Shown here piece after piece: positions 11,716 to 22,960 of a stretch of DNA of 64,000 nucleotides. The position numbers and the translations under genes were made by a program. The notes beneath the pieces were generated by a model. The model made no database searches. It was not told the DNA's origin and saw only the letters and a program-made list of their open reading frames with translations. Source of the stretch: Proales similis. Lineage: Eukaryota > Rotifera > Eurotatoria > Ploima > Proalidae. Within the stretch, counting starts at the first letter, position 1; each line of letters starts with the position of its first letter. The stretch spans positions 496,001-560,000 of the forward strand of contig JAGVRJ010000001.1 of NCBI GenBank assembly GCA_019059635.1, given 5' to 3'.

Positions 11716-13925
11716 ATGAGTCAAGCCAACAACGACCTGCCGCCCATCAGAAAGGTGGGGCCGGCAGTCCTGCCAAAGCCGAAGAACATCAAGATTCAGG
11801 CTGGCCGTGGTAAGTCGCTTTTTGTTCTCTACTCGCCTACTCTCGCCCTGGTCATCTTCAAATGCCTTTTCATGCATGACCGTGTTTGCTAGCAATTAAG
11901 CTTGAAGAGTGTAGACGCCTCGTTTTGAATGGAGTCAAGCATAACGACGATGGTTTAAAGAATTTTTTTTTTCAAAATTTCTTCTTTAATTTATCGCACG
12001 TTCCTACTATGCATGGCTTGTCAGCTTCACTCGAACGGCCGTCATTTGGTAATAATCAAGCGGCGCGCGTCATCCAAATACCCAACACGTCCAGCTTTCT
12101 CATGAGCGAGCTCAAGCAGGAAGTCAAGAGCACAATCCAATCATTCACAAGTCAGTACCGGTTTCCACGCAAGGCTTCAACAAGCAGCACAGAATCGCCA
12201 ACTCCACCTCCGCTGCCGAGCGCTCCAGCGCCCAATTCACCGCCCCCGCCGCCTCCTCCTCCTCCGGCGTATTCAGCGCATCCTTCCGTCTTGAACAATG
12301 TCAAACCGCATGCGTCGCCGAGTTCGTTCTGAGTTTGTTTGTGGCTTTGCTCAACATTTTTCGGCTTCTTCCGTCGATTAACTCTTTTTTTTCTCTTACG
12401 GCTATCCCTCTCCCGCTTGAGATTACCTCGATTCTAATTGAAATTTAAAAATTAGCTGTCATCAACCTGTCATCAGAGGCGGGCTCTAACCGGCCGACAA
12501 TCACAATCACGACCTCGCGTGCTTCTTCGCCCAGCTTCAATGTCACAAATTCAGGCGTTACTTACAATATACCGATTCAGTTTTCACAGAGCCAGTCACA
12601 GCAACACCATGCTCAACAACAGCAACATCAGTCTCAACAACAACAGCAGCAGCAACTGAACAGGCAGCCAGTTCAAGCTCCGATGAGTCCGCATGCGACC
12701 TCGCTAAGCAACAAAAGCAGTTTTTTTGTTAATCCGACATTTGAGCAGCGATCTCCGGGCTCGCCCACTTCGCCCACACGAGCACAAAACTCTTTTTCCA
12801 TACCAGTAAGCAACGGATCGAACGAGCGGGCGAGCGCGCAGACGGCCAGCCGTCAAATCAATCTGAGCAGTCTGCCGCACCAAAATGACCCGAATCAGTT
12901 GCAGAAAGAGGTTATCATGCTGCGCGACCTGCTGCTTAAAAACCTGGGCGGCTCGAACATATTCAGAGACAAATGCTTTCGTTGCCAGCGTCCGATGGCC
13001 GACGGCGAGGATGCGGTCTCTGCTCTGGAGCGTTGCTACCATGCGGACTGCTTCAAGTGCAGTCTTTGCGGTGAGTCATTCTGCTCGTCGGGCGAGTTTC
13101 GCACTTGTTTCCAACGCGCGCACTTTAGCTCTTAGACTTGACGGTGAACACTTTTACGCAACGGACAAAGGCTGTCTTTGCGAGGCTTGCTACACGGTGA
13201 GCTCTTCATTTTCTCTTGCCACTTGCTCTTGGCCATCTGATTCTATTCGAACCGTCACATGCAGAAGTCACTGGAGAAGTGCTCTATTTGCTCGAAGATA
13301 ATCACTGATAAGGTTCTCAGAGCGATCGGCAAGACCTTTCATCCGGAATGTTTTGAATGCATCGAGGCAAGACATCTAATTCGTGCCAAATGGGCTAATT
13401 CACGCTGACAACTCCTGATTTATGCTTCTGGTTTCAAGTGCGAAAATAATCTTGACGGCCTGCCGTTCACGTTGGATGCAAACGCTCAGATTCACTGCAT
13501 CGACTGTTTCTATGAGTAAGCAGGCCGTCACTGCCCCCCGCCAAGTCTAAACAAAACGAAAAAGGAAATTCGCTGCTCGGTGCAACTACTGTCGTAATCC
13601 GATAATACCCGAGCCGGGTAGAGAAGAGACGGTGCGAATTGTGGCGATGGATCAAAATTTTCACATCGATTGCTACGTTTGTCAGGTGATAGACGTCCTT
13701 TAAACTAAATGCGATTTGAATGATCGACAACAATGAATTGCATAGGAGTGCGGCGTTTCACTCGCGTCCAATGCTGCCGGTCACACGGGCGGCTGCTTTC
13801 CGCTCGGAGAGAAAATTCTCTGCGCATCATGCTATTCAGTGCGTTTGCACAACAACGGCTCAGGGAAGCTGAAAAATAGCTCGACCGCTTCAGCTGCTTT
13901 AACGCCTCGATCGACCGATTTGTAG
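11716..13925 (+). CDS. Zyxin/LPP-family LIM-domain adhesion protein
   Basis: Focal-adhesion and actin-regulatory adaptor, 561 residues in eight exons: 11716-11809, 11893-12321, 12456-13070, 13129-13196, 13265-13366, 13439-13515, 13565-13685, 13746-13925; the sum is in frame. The N-terminal half is Pro/Ser/Gln-rich with a run of nine prolines (about residue 165), which fits VASP/SH3 binding, and a Gln-rich stretch. The C-terminal half has three LIM domains (starting CFRCQRP, CSICSKII, CNYCRNP). LIM3 contains REETVRIVAMDQNFHIDCY and a GGCFPLGEKILC block, diagnostic for the zyxin/LPP/TRIP6 group. The protein ends in STDL, the PDZ-binding tail I recall for LPP, so LPP is the closest name. Intron 5 uses a GC donor at 13367. 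The exon 2 donor (12322, GTTCGT) is weak and the Phe-rich part of exon 2 (about 11955-12000) could be a missed intron. Poly(A) signal at 14072. Confidence 0.88.
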
Positions 13926-16900
13926 ACTCTGTCAAGCTCGTTTCGTCTTCTTATTTTCTCTTCCGTCTTTTCCTTTTCCGCCTCTTTCTCTGCCTCTTTC
14001 CTTCATGCTCTTCTCGTTTAACAGAAACACCAGCCGCCAGCGCCACCATTTGACTAATTTATTTAAATTTGAATAAATTTTGATTCTTTCCAAGCCAAAC
14101 TACAAAAATCGGATTTTCCCCAACACCTGGGCATGCGATCTGCGACCTTGTTGAGCCTTGACTAGATGGCGCCGAAATCATTCGCATTCTGTCGGCCTTT
14201 TTAACCGAGACTTGAGGTTTTATTGCAAGAAAAAAAAAAGCGATCTCTCACTTCTACCTTGCAGCCTGCAGAAGAGTCGAGAAGTGAGAGAAGCGCTTAG
14301 GAAAGCAGAAATGTCTGCGAGTAGAAGAGAAACAGAACGAGAAGAGATGAGAAGCGCAATCGCTGATCAATTAGTTTACTTGAATGCTTTCACAGATTTT
14401 CATTTTCTCCATTTAGTTTTGTGCCAAGGCGTTTACTGGGCTCTCTCATGGCAAATTAAAGAAGCGCTTTCTGTTGTTGGCTCACTCGTTCGCTCGGCCA
14501 GTTTAATCAGCTGCTGCCTGCCAGAGGCGTTCGTTTTTGGTTTTATTCAGATTTGTTTGCTTGTTTTGAAATCGCGCTTTTTTGCTAACGCCTAATCCAA
14601 TCGCACACACACTCTCTCTCTCTGTCTCGTTTTTGAATTTATTTAATTTGAAACTGAATCTCGCTTGTAGATAGATATGCGCGAGTGTGTTGTTTGTTTG
14701 TTTGTTTGACGAAGGTCCCGCAACAAAGAATAGGAAGTGATTAGAGAGGCAAAGGAATGACAAGTCAGGCCAAGGCGGAGACTGTGAGATTCAGCGATTA
14801 TGAAATTCCAATCAACTCGCACTTATCTGACAATGCATGACTTGCCATATATGGCCTGAGAGTCAACTCTGGCAATGACTCGTCTGACTTTGCAATTCGA
14901 ATCGGCGAATTAATGGACGCACACACACACGTAGAGAAGATTAGATTATGATTTATTCGCACAATGGGCGGTCCAAGCAATCGCAGCGTACCGCAAACAT
15001 TCGAGTGCGACTATCATCTGCAGCAAGAGCCGGGCAAGTTTGATTGCGCCTCATTACTTAATTTCATTCAACAAATTGCCATCTATAACCGTAATTAGGC
15101 TCTCAAGCCGTGCCCAGAGCCATTCGCCAAGTTGCATATTTTTTAGATTTTTGACTCTTGCCGGGCTTCCAGCTCGTTCCCTTATTATCCCGGGCCTCTT
15201 CTTCTCAGTCGGCTCTCTGAGAATAAGTAGAAATGAGCTGTCTTGCATTAGAGCTGCTGGCATAGTGCCATTGTTCTATTTATAGCGTAACAAACTGCTC
15301 AAACAGATCGAGCATCGGAATACTTTGACAGTCTGTCATTTGCGCTCGGCACGTTCAGTTCAGAAAGAAAGTTGTCGACGAAAGACAAACAGCCAAAGAT
15401 TCAGAGACAGGCAGAGAGAGAGAGAGAGACAGGCAGAGTGTCTGGGTGACAGGAGTAGCAGGATGGCTCATAAGACGCGACTTTTAATTTGCAAATTTTT
15501 TACTTTCAACTCGTCGCACAGCGTGTTGATTTCAATTAGCCCCAATCTTCGGGTAGCATTGAGCGTTGAGAGGTTGTATAATTGGCTCAATGAGAGAAAT
15601 TAGAAAATGTCAATGATTACAAGGTTGGATGCTTTTTAATCGGAAATCGTGAGGCACATGCTGCGCCAAAATGCGTCATCTTATCGAAATCAGATAGAAG
15701 ATGGGCAAAGAAGGTTTTTACAGGCAATTAGGAATTGCGCGCATCACAGCAATGCTTGAAAATGGCTGCCGATTGAAATGAACCAGAAATGAATAACAAT
15801 AACTTGAAGATCTCATTCTCGTTTACCCGGCCAGTACGAGGAATTGCACAGCAGCCAGAAGCATGCGCGCAGCAGAACGGGGCCGCATGATATTTGCCTA
15901 ATTAGATTCTTGTCTTAATCGATTAGAAGAGTTTTCACTTTCACTTGAATTAATGCGGCATGGATACCTTAGACGGAGAGGGCGGGCGACCGGCTCACTA
16001 CTCAATTCGGATATGGATGGAAGCTGAGGCCACCGGGTGAGATAAGCATGCTCAATCAAGAAAAAAAACAGCGGCTCCCTAATGAATTATGTAAAACGAG
16101 CCAAGCAATTTAGCCCAGAGTCTCTCTCCAATTCCTAAATATCTTTGGCTGCAGCCGAATGTGCGCGCGTGTGTGTGTGTGTGTGTGAGAAAAAAGGATT
16201 GCGAGAGAGAGAGAGAGAGCGAAGAGTGTGCGTCCATACAATTTTAGCCGAGGCAAATCGAAGGACCTAATTAATGAAGTAATAAGTTATTGAATATAAT
16301 TTCTAACTCGAAAAAGCACTGGCCCCTAATGATTCACTCTGGCAACCATTAAGAGAAACGAGCGCAATTTAAGATTAATCCGTGCGAATGCTTCTGTCGG
16401 AAATTGGCTCGGTAAACGGGCGGCTGCAGCTTGCAACGAGTGCCAGCCTTTGATCCATTAGCTCGAACGAGTGCCGCAACAGCAGCCGTTTCAATTTATT
16501 TCGCCATTTCTCTACTCTTGCTCTTCCAGTCCAGGTTTCATGGAAATTTCAAACGACTTGTCGCTTGTGTAACAAATCGCGCCCCGATGATGCCTAATCT
16601 CATTTGTCTAGATTGGCAGCGCTTTTCCTCTGCTACTTGATTCTTAATCATTCAATTGCTGTCTCGAGTCAAGATCGAAGGCAGTCGAGCAACTGCAAGG
16701 AAAGAAACGTTTTCGATCGCAACCTCATGATTTATTTGACAAACTGGGTGATTAAATGAGTGAGGCAAATGCGTCGACATGACGGTGGTTCGCGTTTGTT
16801 TGCAACCAGATCGACCGACAACGAGGCACTGCTCGTGCGGAAAAAATTTGCCCATTTTAAAGAGTCTGTGAGAGCGGTGCGGCCTCTTCTGGCGAATCCA

Positions 16901-18111
16901 GACGGAATTGCTGACAGCTTTTCTCCCTCTTTTCTTCCTTTCGAATGCCTCATTAGAGCTCGTGGGTGTTGGAAGCGCGCTATGGCTGCGCAAAAGCCCT
17001 TCATCACCCACATTATCATGAATGCTGCAAGTCGGATGGTAATGGCCACCATCAGCTCCTTTTTCAAGGCCAATTTCCTTCTCTGGCTTTGGCATTAGAG
17101 CTCGTATCGCTTTTCTATGTCTTTCCTCTTACTTTGTGGGATTTTCGAGATGCTCAGCGTAGGCGCCCAACTACCACCACCCAATGAAGGTCTTTTATTT
17201 GGCGTTCATTCACTATTGCTCATTCAACATTTTGCCAGAAATTAATGAATATTACTTGTGCTTGGCTCAACACCAAGCCGGCCTCTTTGGTTTATTTTTA
17301 CTCTTTCATTCGGCCTTGATAGCAGAGTCCTTGTCTGCGGCGCCTAATCAGCGCAAGGCGTCAGTCAAATTTTCAGGCCGCAATCAATGTTGCGCTCAAG
17401 CATCGCGTGTGCGTCGCAAGTTTTCATTTTGGCCGCGCATTCATTCACGAGTTTGTTTCGCGTGAAAAGGGTTCCGACGTTTCCTTTTTTTGAAAAAAAA
17501 ATGCCATTTCCCTCCTTTTACTCTCCTGCCTGTTGCATTGAAACGTGATGTGCCTCTCATTCAGATGCGGTATTGACATTTGCGCAACAACACTTGTAAA
17601 CAACAATTAATTTAGCCGACGACAACAACAACAAGAGAATAAAAGAGAATCAGACGCAATCGGGAAGCATTAGCGATTGTGCCGAGCACCAAGCACTCAC
17701 TCATTCACTTATTGCATCAACTCAGCCAGTCAGTCGGTGAGCCAGCCAGTCACTAACCAAGTGAAACAGGCAGAAGCACAGAGACAGACGCAGACAGAGA
17801 GAGAGGGAAGAAATTAAGACTACACTCGATGGAATAAAATGACGCCTGTATCGATTCAAATCGAGCGAGTTTGAAAAAGCGAACATTTTCCTGTTGTGGC
17901 AATACATCGTCAAACAGAAAAGGTAGTAAAGCGAACAAACACCGAGGCGAACAGGTGTGATTGAAAGAATCGATATTCCTCTGTTTCACATTTATCGAGC
18001 AAACACAAAAAGAGAAATCCGACGAGAGGCAGGCAGAGAAAGAGAAAACAAACAAAGCAGTGAATAGAGTGCACAAGTGAGAGGCAGCAAGCGAGTTTAA
18101 CCAAATTGACT
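13926..18111. other. Large intergenic region, no gene seen
   Basis: About 4.2 kb with no supported coding exon, unusually long for this gene-dense window. It holds GA tracts at about 15412-15429 and 16203-16220, a (GT)n tract at 16169-16188, and a perfect palindromic CArG sequence CCATATATGG at 14845-14854. It probably contains the 5' UTR and promoter of the downstream receptor, whose immediate upstream sequence (17770-18110) is GA-rich. Confidence 0.5.
16169..16220. repeat. (GT)n and (GA)n microsatellites
   Basis: A GT run at 16169-16188 is followed about 15 nt later by a GA run at 16203-16220. These are simple sequence repeats between genes; compound GT/GA tracts like this are common in the window. 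Confidence 0.9.
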
Positions 18112-19767
18112 ATGAGTTATCCGTTCGAGTTCAGAACTGTAAACGGCTCGCAAGCCTGCTTTGTCTATCCGAGGCCGCAGTTTCCCGACGGCCTCTATCT
18201 GACCTACGACAACTGCCCGGAGGAGTACGACAACTCGACGTCAAAGATTGTGCGCTACTGCTGTCTCAACATACTCTTCAGCAGCATCCAAGACTCAGTC
18301 TACAAGAGGACACAAGACTGGCTGCGCTATCACGGCTCGAGTGCGCTCGTCGCTCCGGCCGTCCTCTTCAACATACTCTCGCTGTTTGTGCTGAGCACAT
18401 TCAAAGGCGGCAAGAACTCGACCACGTTCTACATGAAATGCTTGTGTATATTCGACGCGCTCACCATAATCGCCAAGTTCCTCTACGAGGTGATTGTGGT
18501 GCGCAACGGCCTGCGCCAACAGCCAATAGTCATAAACTCGTTCCTGTGTAAATTTCTGAGTTTCTCCGAGGGCCTGCTCGCCATTTCGTCCATATATCTC
18601 CTGATCGCAATGAGTGTCGACAAGCTCATATGCGTTCTGATGCCGCTCAAAGTGAGCCAGCTTCTCACACAAAACAAAGCCAAGGTGGTCGTCTCCTGCA
18701 TACTTTTAGTATCCGGCTTGATCTCCAGCTACAACCTGTTCGACATGCGAGTGTGGATACTAGAGACCGACTCCAACTCGAATCGAACAAATTCATCTTC
18801 GCCGCGCTACTTCTACGACTGCGGCTCCAATTACCCGGACCTCAAAAACGACTGGGTGCTGGTCAACAACATAATTCGCGTGTTCCTGCCGCTGCTCATG
18901 CTTTGTATCTGCAACAGCTGGATTGTGCTGGCGATCAGCAAAGCCAAAAAGAAGACGGACGCAATGTTCGGCGAGGCATCGAGACGCGAGCCAGGTGCAC
19001 TCGCTCGTGCCAACAACCGCCGCTCGACTGACGAGATCGACGCCTTCGATCCGGACTCGAGCGAGCAAGAGCGCAGGAGGCGCATCTCCATGGCGGCCAA
19101 AACGTGTCAAGAGCGGCGCAAAAAGGACTCGCTCGGCAGCAAGTCAATCGCCTATCAGACAGCAGCGCCGGCCCGATCGCGCAACAACACTCATCACATA
19201 TCGATCATGCTGTTCACCATCTCGCTCGGCTTTGTCCTTCTCAATCTGCCGTTCGCCATCCGCACCCTGTTTCACCGCCAGTTTCAAGAGCAGTTCAGAA
19301 TTGTCGACTACGTCTATCACGCCGAGAACCTGTTCACAATTCACGTGTCAAAGACTGAAATTGTCAACTCGGTCAAGTACGAGTTCTTCTCGAGTCTCAC
19401 GCATTTCCTGCTCGACTTGAACTACATCGCCAACTTCTTCCTCTACATATTCTCTGGCAGCCGCTTTCGCTCGCAGCTTCTCATCATGCTGAGACTGAGG
19501 GCGCCCAAGGAGTCGGCCTACGCAACCGTTTACCTGCGTCGTCAGTCTCAGGCGCCCAGTCTAAACCAGCAGGTGAACCTTGAAGTGAGAGAGAACACCG
19601 GCTGGAGCTCGACGTCGCTCATTGGACGCTGGTTCGGCAGACGTCAAACCGCCCTGTCCACAAGTGTCAGATACCAACATCAGACTCGACTAAACAGTGT
19701 TCTGCCCGGCCAGTACAGACGCGACAGCGATTTTAATTCAACTGAGCACAGAAATTCAGTGTTGTGA
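18112..19767 (+). CDS. Class A (rhodopsin-like) G protein-coupled receptor, orphan
   Basis: Single-exon receptor of 551 residues with an extracellular N-terminus of about 75 residues. TM1 is near LVAPAVLFNILSLFVLSTF. TM3 ends in SVDKLICVLMPLK, taking the place of the DRY motif. The third intracellular loop is long and Arg/Ser-rich (about residues 285-360), followed by TM6 (SIMLFTISLGFVLLNLPFAI). TM7 is LNYIANFFLYIFSGSRFRSQ in place of NPxxY. The C-tail is about 85 residues, Ser/Arg-rich. The TM7 ending FLYIFSGxRFR is typical of invertebrate peptide receptors (FMRFamide/myoinhibitory-like), so a neuropeptide ligand is likely but not shown. The ATG at 18112 was chosen; the codon two positions upstream is TTG. 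Poly(A) signal at 19915. Confidence 0.85.
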   Translation: MSYPFEFRTVNGSQACFVYPRPQFPDGLYLTYDNCPEEYDNSTSKIVRYCCLNILFSSIQDSVYKRTQDWLRYHGSSALVAPAVLFNILSLFVLSTFKGGKNSTTFYMKCLCIFDALTIIAKFLYEVIVVRNGLRQQPIVINSFLCKFLSFSEGLLAISSIYLLIAMSVDKLICVLMPLKVSQLLTQNKAKVVVSCILLVSGLISSYNLFDMRVWILETDSNSNRTNSSSPRYFYDCGSNYPDLKNDWVLVNNIIRVFLPLLMLCICNSWIVLAISKAKKKTDAMFGEASRREPGALARANNRRSTDEIDAFDPDSSEQERRRRISMAAKTCQERRKKDSLGSKSIAYQTAAPARSRNNTHHISIMLFTISLGFVLLNLPFAIRTLFHRQFQEQFRIVDYVYHAENLFTIHVSKTEIVNSVKYEFFSSLTHFLLDLNYIANFFLYIFSGSRFRSQLLIMLRLRAPKESAYATVYLRRQSQAPSLNQQVNLEVRENTGWSSTSLIGRWFGRRQTALSTSVRYQHQTRLNSVLPGQYRRDSDFNSTEHRNSVL

Positions 19768-20338
19768 GCGCTCTACTCTGATTCCAGTCAGTTGAGTTCC
19801 TTGTTTTTGCCGTTGTTCTTGTTCTCCCAGCCCCAGACGTTTCTCTTTACCTGATTGTCCCTCGCTCATACAATTGTTTGCCTCTGGGCTGGTTGCCGAC
19901 ATTCAAGAGCGTAAAATAAAATCAGCCTGAACAATGTCGAATGTGTTTGTCGCTTGAGTGAAGTACGGCTCTGCACTGCAGCATGATCCTTTCGCTCTGC
20001 TCGGCTGATGCCAAGAGTAGAGAACTAAAGTTCAGCGGTATGCGCAGACAAATGCGCGTCTATGCACTCAGCTCGTGAGTGTGAAGGTCATTGAGGGGAC
20101 GAGTTTTGAACGCGTAGCGCATATACCCAACAGCAGTCCGGTGTAATAGACCAAATGCCAAACTACAGCGTCCAATCAAATCGGTTTGGCGCGCTCCTCG
20201 TCCATTCGTCGTTACGAGTCTTAATGCGCAAAACATTGTAATTCTATTCAGGCCTAGAACTGCCAAAAGCAAAAGAGAGCCAGAGACTAATCAACACAGC
20301 CACTTGATCAGAACTGAGAGAGGGGCGCTCAATTCAAA
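19768..20338. other. Intergenic, receptor 3' UTR to KIF23 5' UTR
   Basis: About 570 nt. It includes the receptor poly(A) signal (19915-19920) and the short leader of KIF23. No additional gene is seen. Confidence 0.6.
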
Positions 20339-22960
20339 ATGCTAAACAAGTAAGTGACCGCTGACTCGAACCACTTGAATGAGACCCGACTTGTTGAACG
20401 AAACAGGAAAACGAAAAACCGCATCGAGCCGGTCGAGGTCTACTGCCGCATACGTCCGATGGCCTGCAATGACCAGGGCGAGAACTGCATGGACGTTCTG
20501 GATGAGTACACGCTCATGATGCACATGCCCGAGGTAGACTGCAAATCCAGATTCAGGAGTTGATAATTTCTAATCCGCCGCTGCGACCTCACAGACCTCG
20601 GCCTCGTTTAGATCCAATCAGCAGAAGCAGATGGTGTTCTCGTTCGCCAAGATATTCGACGAGCAGACCACCCAACGCATTCTGTACGACGACGTAGCCC
20701 AGCCGCTGGTGGACGACTTTGTGCTCGGCCGCAATGGCCTCTTGTTCACCTACGGAGTGACCGGCTCGGGCAAGACGTTCACAATGATGGGCAATCAAGG
20801 CGAGTGCGGCATCCTTCAGCGATCGCTCGACTCCATATTCGAGAAGGTCGTCGATCGCCTTTCGGCTCCCAACGTAAGTTCAACTCTGAGAACGAACTAC
20901 ACACACACACACAAGCTCTATACCGCTTCGGTTCAAGACGTTTCGACCCGACCGCATGAACTCGTTCGAGTGTGGCGAAGGCGCCTTGCATTCGTGTGCA
21001 GTGTTCATATCGTGTGTCGAGATCTACAACAACTACTTGTACGATCTGCTCGACGACAGCTCGGGCAAAGAGTCCAAGTATCTGAAAGAGGACACACGCA
21101 ACTGCATGTTCATCAAGGACGTAGCAGAGCTCGAGGTGCGATCGAGCGAAGAGGCGTTCGAGCTCATGAGCCGAGCCCAGCGTCGACGTGTGGTCGCCTA
21201 CACCGACCTGAACGCCGAATCGTCGCGTTCGCACAGCATATTCACTGTTCGCCTGGTCCAGTGCGACCAAGAGACCGGCAGCCCGTTTGTGAGTCAACTG
21301 TCGCTGGTCGACTTGGCCGGCAGCGAGAGGACCAAGCGAACGAAAAACACCGGCTCGCGTCTGAAGGAGGCCGGCAGCATAAACTCGTCGCTCATGGCCC
21401 TGCGCAACTGCATTGAGACGTTGCGCGAAAATAGTCAAAACTCGACTCGCAAAATGGTGCCCTATCGCGACTCGAAGCTCACGCTCTTGTTCAAGAACTT
21501 CTTCGAGGGCAACGGTCGAATCCGCATGATCCTTTGCGTTAATCCGAGCTCTGTGGAGTTCGACGAGACAATCGTAAGTCGCCTTCACTCTTACAGAATC
21601 CGCCTCCCTTAATCATATATTCGCGCTCTCTCTCTCTCGTTCAAGAATGTTCTGAAATTCAGCGAAATGGTCAAAGACGTTTTACTTGCCAACGACATCA
21701 AACTGCCCAATTTGAATGCGAACAAGTTCACTTTGGACAGTCTGGAACAGGCCAATCTGACTCTGCTCAGTAGTCTGCAGAAAAAGTAGGAGAGCTCGTT
21801 TTTCTTTGACAATTTCTCAAGCCTCTCGAGTCTAAACTTGCGAATGCAGCAACTACTCGATTATGAACGAAAACTTTCCGCCCATGGACATATTCTCGCC
21901 CGACGACGACGTGACAATCGCTCGTGTAATCAGCTACTTGGAAGAGTACAGCAGACGCCGCGAGGCCATCATTCATGTAAGTGCGCTCTTGGCCTCCAGA
22001 CTCATATAGGGCATTTAACAACTCGAACGAAACGAACAGGAAACCGACCAGCTGAAGCAGATGTTCTACGCCAAGTTGAAAGAGAGCGAGGACGAAGCGC
22101 AGCAGCTGAGAGACGAGCGCAATGCGCTCAAGCATCGCTTCGATCTCAAGGAGAGGGAGATGATCAAGTCGGACTCGAAGATCCGGGCGCTTGAGAAGAT
22201 CATAAACGGCCGAACAACGCCAATGCACTCGTCGGCAATTCGAACGCCCCTGGTGCCCTGTGCCATCGAGCGCAACACCAACATTCACAGCGTGAGTGGA
22301 GTTCATCACGGTAGTGAGACGCCGTTCCGCACTGGCAGCCGGGTAGCTCACGCTCGAGCAATGTTCAACACGCCTGCGCCTCCGCCGCCAGCTCCACAGA
22401 CGCCGGCCACTTCATCGCACACATCGTCGCAGAGCAGCAGCAGCCGCTCCAATTTGTCTTCCAAGCTGATCACGCCAAGAAGGGCCAATTTCTATCAGCA
22501 GCAGTACTTGCAAAGCATTCAAGCATCCGCCACGCCGGTCGCCAACAAACGCTCAAGGCGGTCGAAATCGGCCGAGAACTGGCTCGACCATCGTCCTGCC
22601 AATTTGGCCAAAATTGACTCGGTCATGCAGCCCAAAATGGAGAAAAAGAAGTCGGTGTCCAAGCTGGAGCTGAGCGACGCACGACGCTCGTCCAAATACG
22701 CCCTGACCCATCAGGAGCAGGACGAAGAAGGTGAGGTGGTCACCAGCCTCATTAAGGGAAACATCTTCCGCTCACCGTCCGGCGGCGCCAACGTGGTCTT
22801 CACCGACGTCGAGACACTTCAAATCCAAGACGTGCCCAAGTCGAGACCGAAACGACCCTCGTCAGCCGAGCGTCCTATCGGCGACTCGGACGAAGTCGAG
22901 CGAAGGTGCTCAGTAGCTATCGAAGGCCACTCAGCCAAAGTGCCACGCCTGGTTAAGTAG
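20339..22960 (+). CDS. KIF23: Kinesin-6 MKLP1 (centralspindlin motor)
   Basis: Plus-end microtubule motor of the centralspindlin complex, needed for the central spindle and cytokinesis; it normally partners RACGAP1/CYK-4. It has 746 residues in seven exons: 20339-20349, 20407-20533, 20595-20873, 20938-21573, 21646-21785, 21850-21976, 22040-22960; the sum is in frame. Motor: PVEVYCRIRP start, P-loop GVTGSGKT near residue 100, NAESSRSHSIF (switch I), DLAGSERTKR near 264 (switch II). A coiled coil follows (about 440-490). The tail is diagnostic: ENWLDHRPA, VMQP, KYALTHQE, SLIKGNIF and FTDVETLQ align with the human KIF23 C-terminus, and the protein ends in a basic, NLS-like region. The first coding exon is only 11 nt (ATG CTA AAC AA), supported because the splice gives MLNKKTKNRIEPVEVYCRIRP. 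It is shorter than human (about 960), mostly in the stalk. Confidence 0.95.

Noticed and set aside
14158-14595. 145-aa ORF in the 13.9-18.1 kb gap
   Set aside because: Composition is not coding-like and no family or splice evidence was found.
18295-19420. Multiple ORFs of 60-165 aa overlapping the class A receptor
   Set aside because: Shadow frames of one long high-GC coding exon.
20779-21588. 269-aa minus-strand ORF
   Set aside because: It lies antisense to the KIF23 motor exon; the plus-strand frame has unambiguous kinesin motifs.
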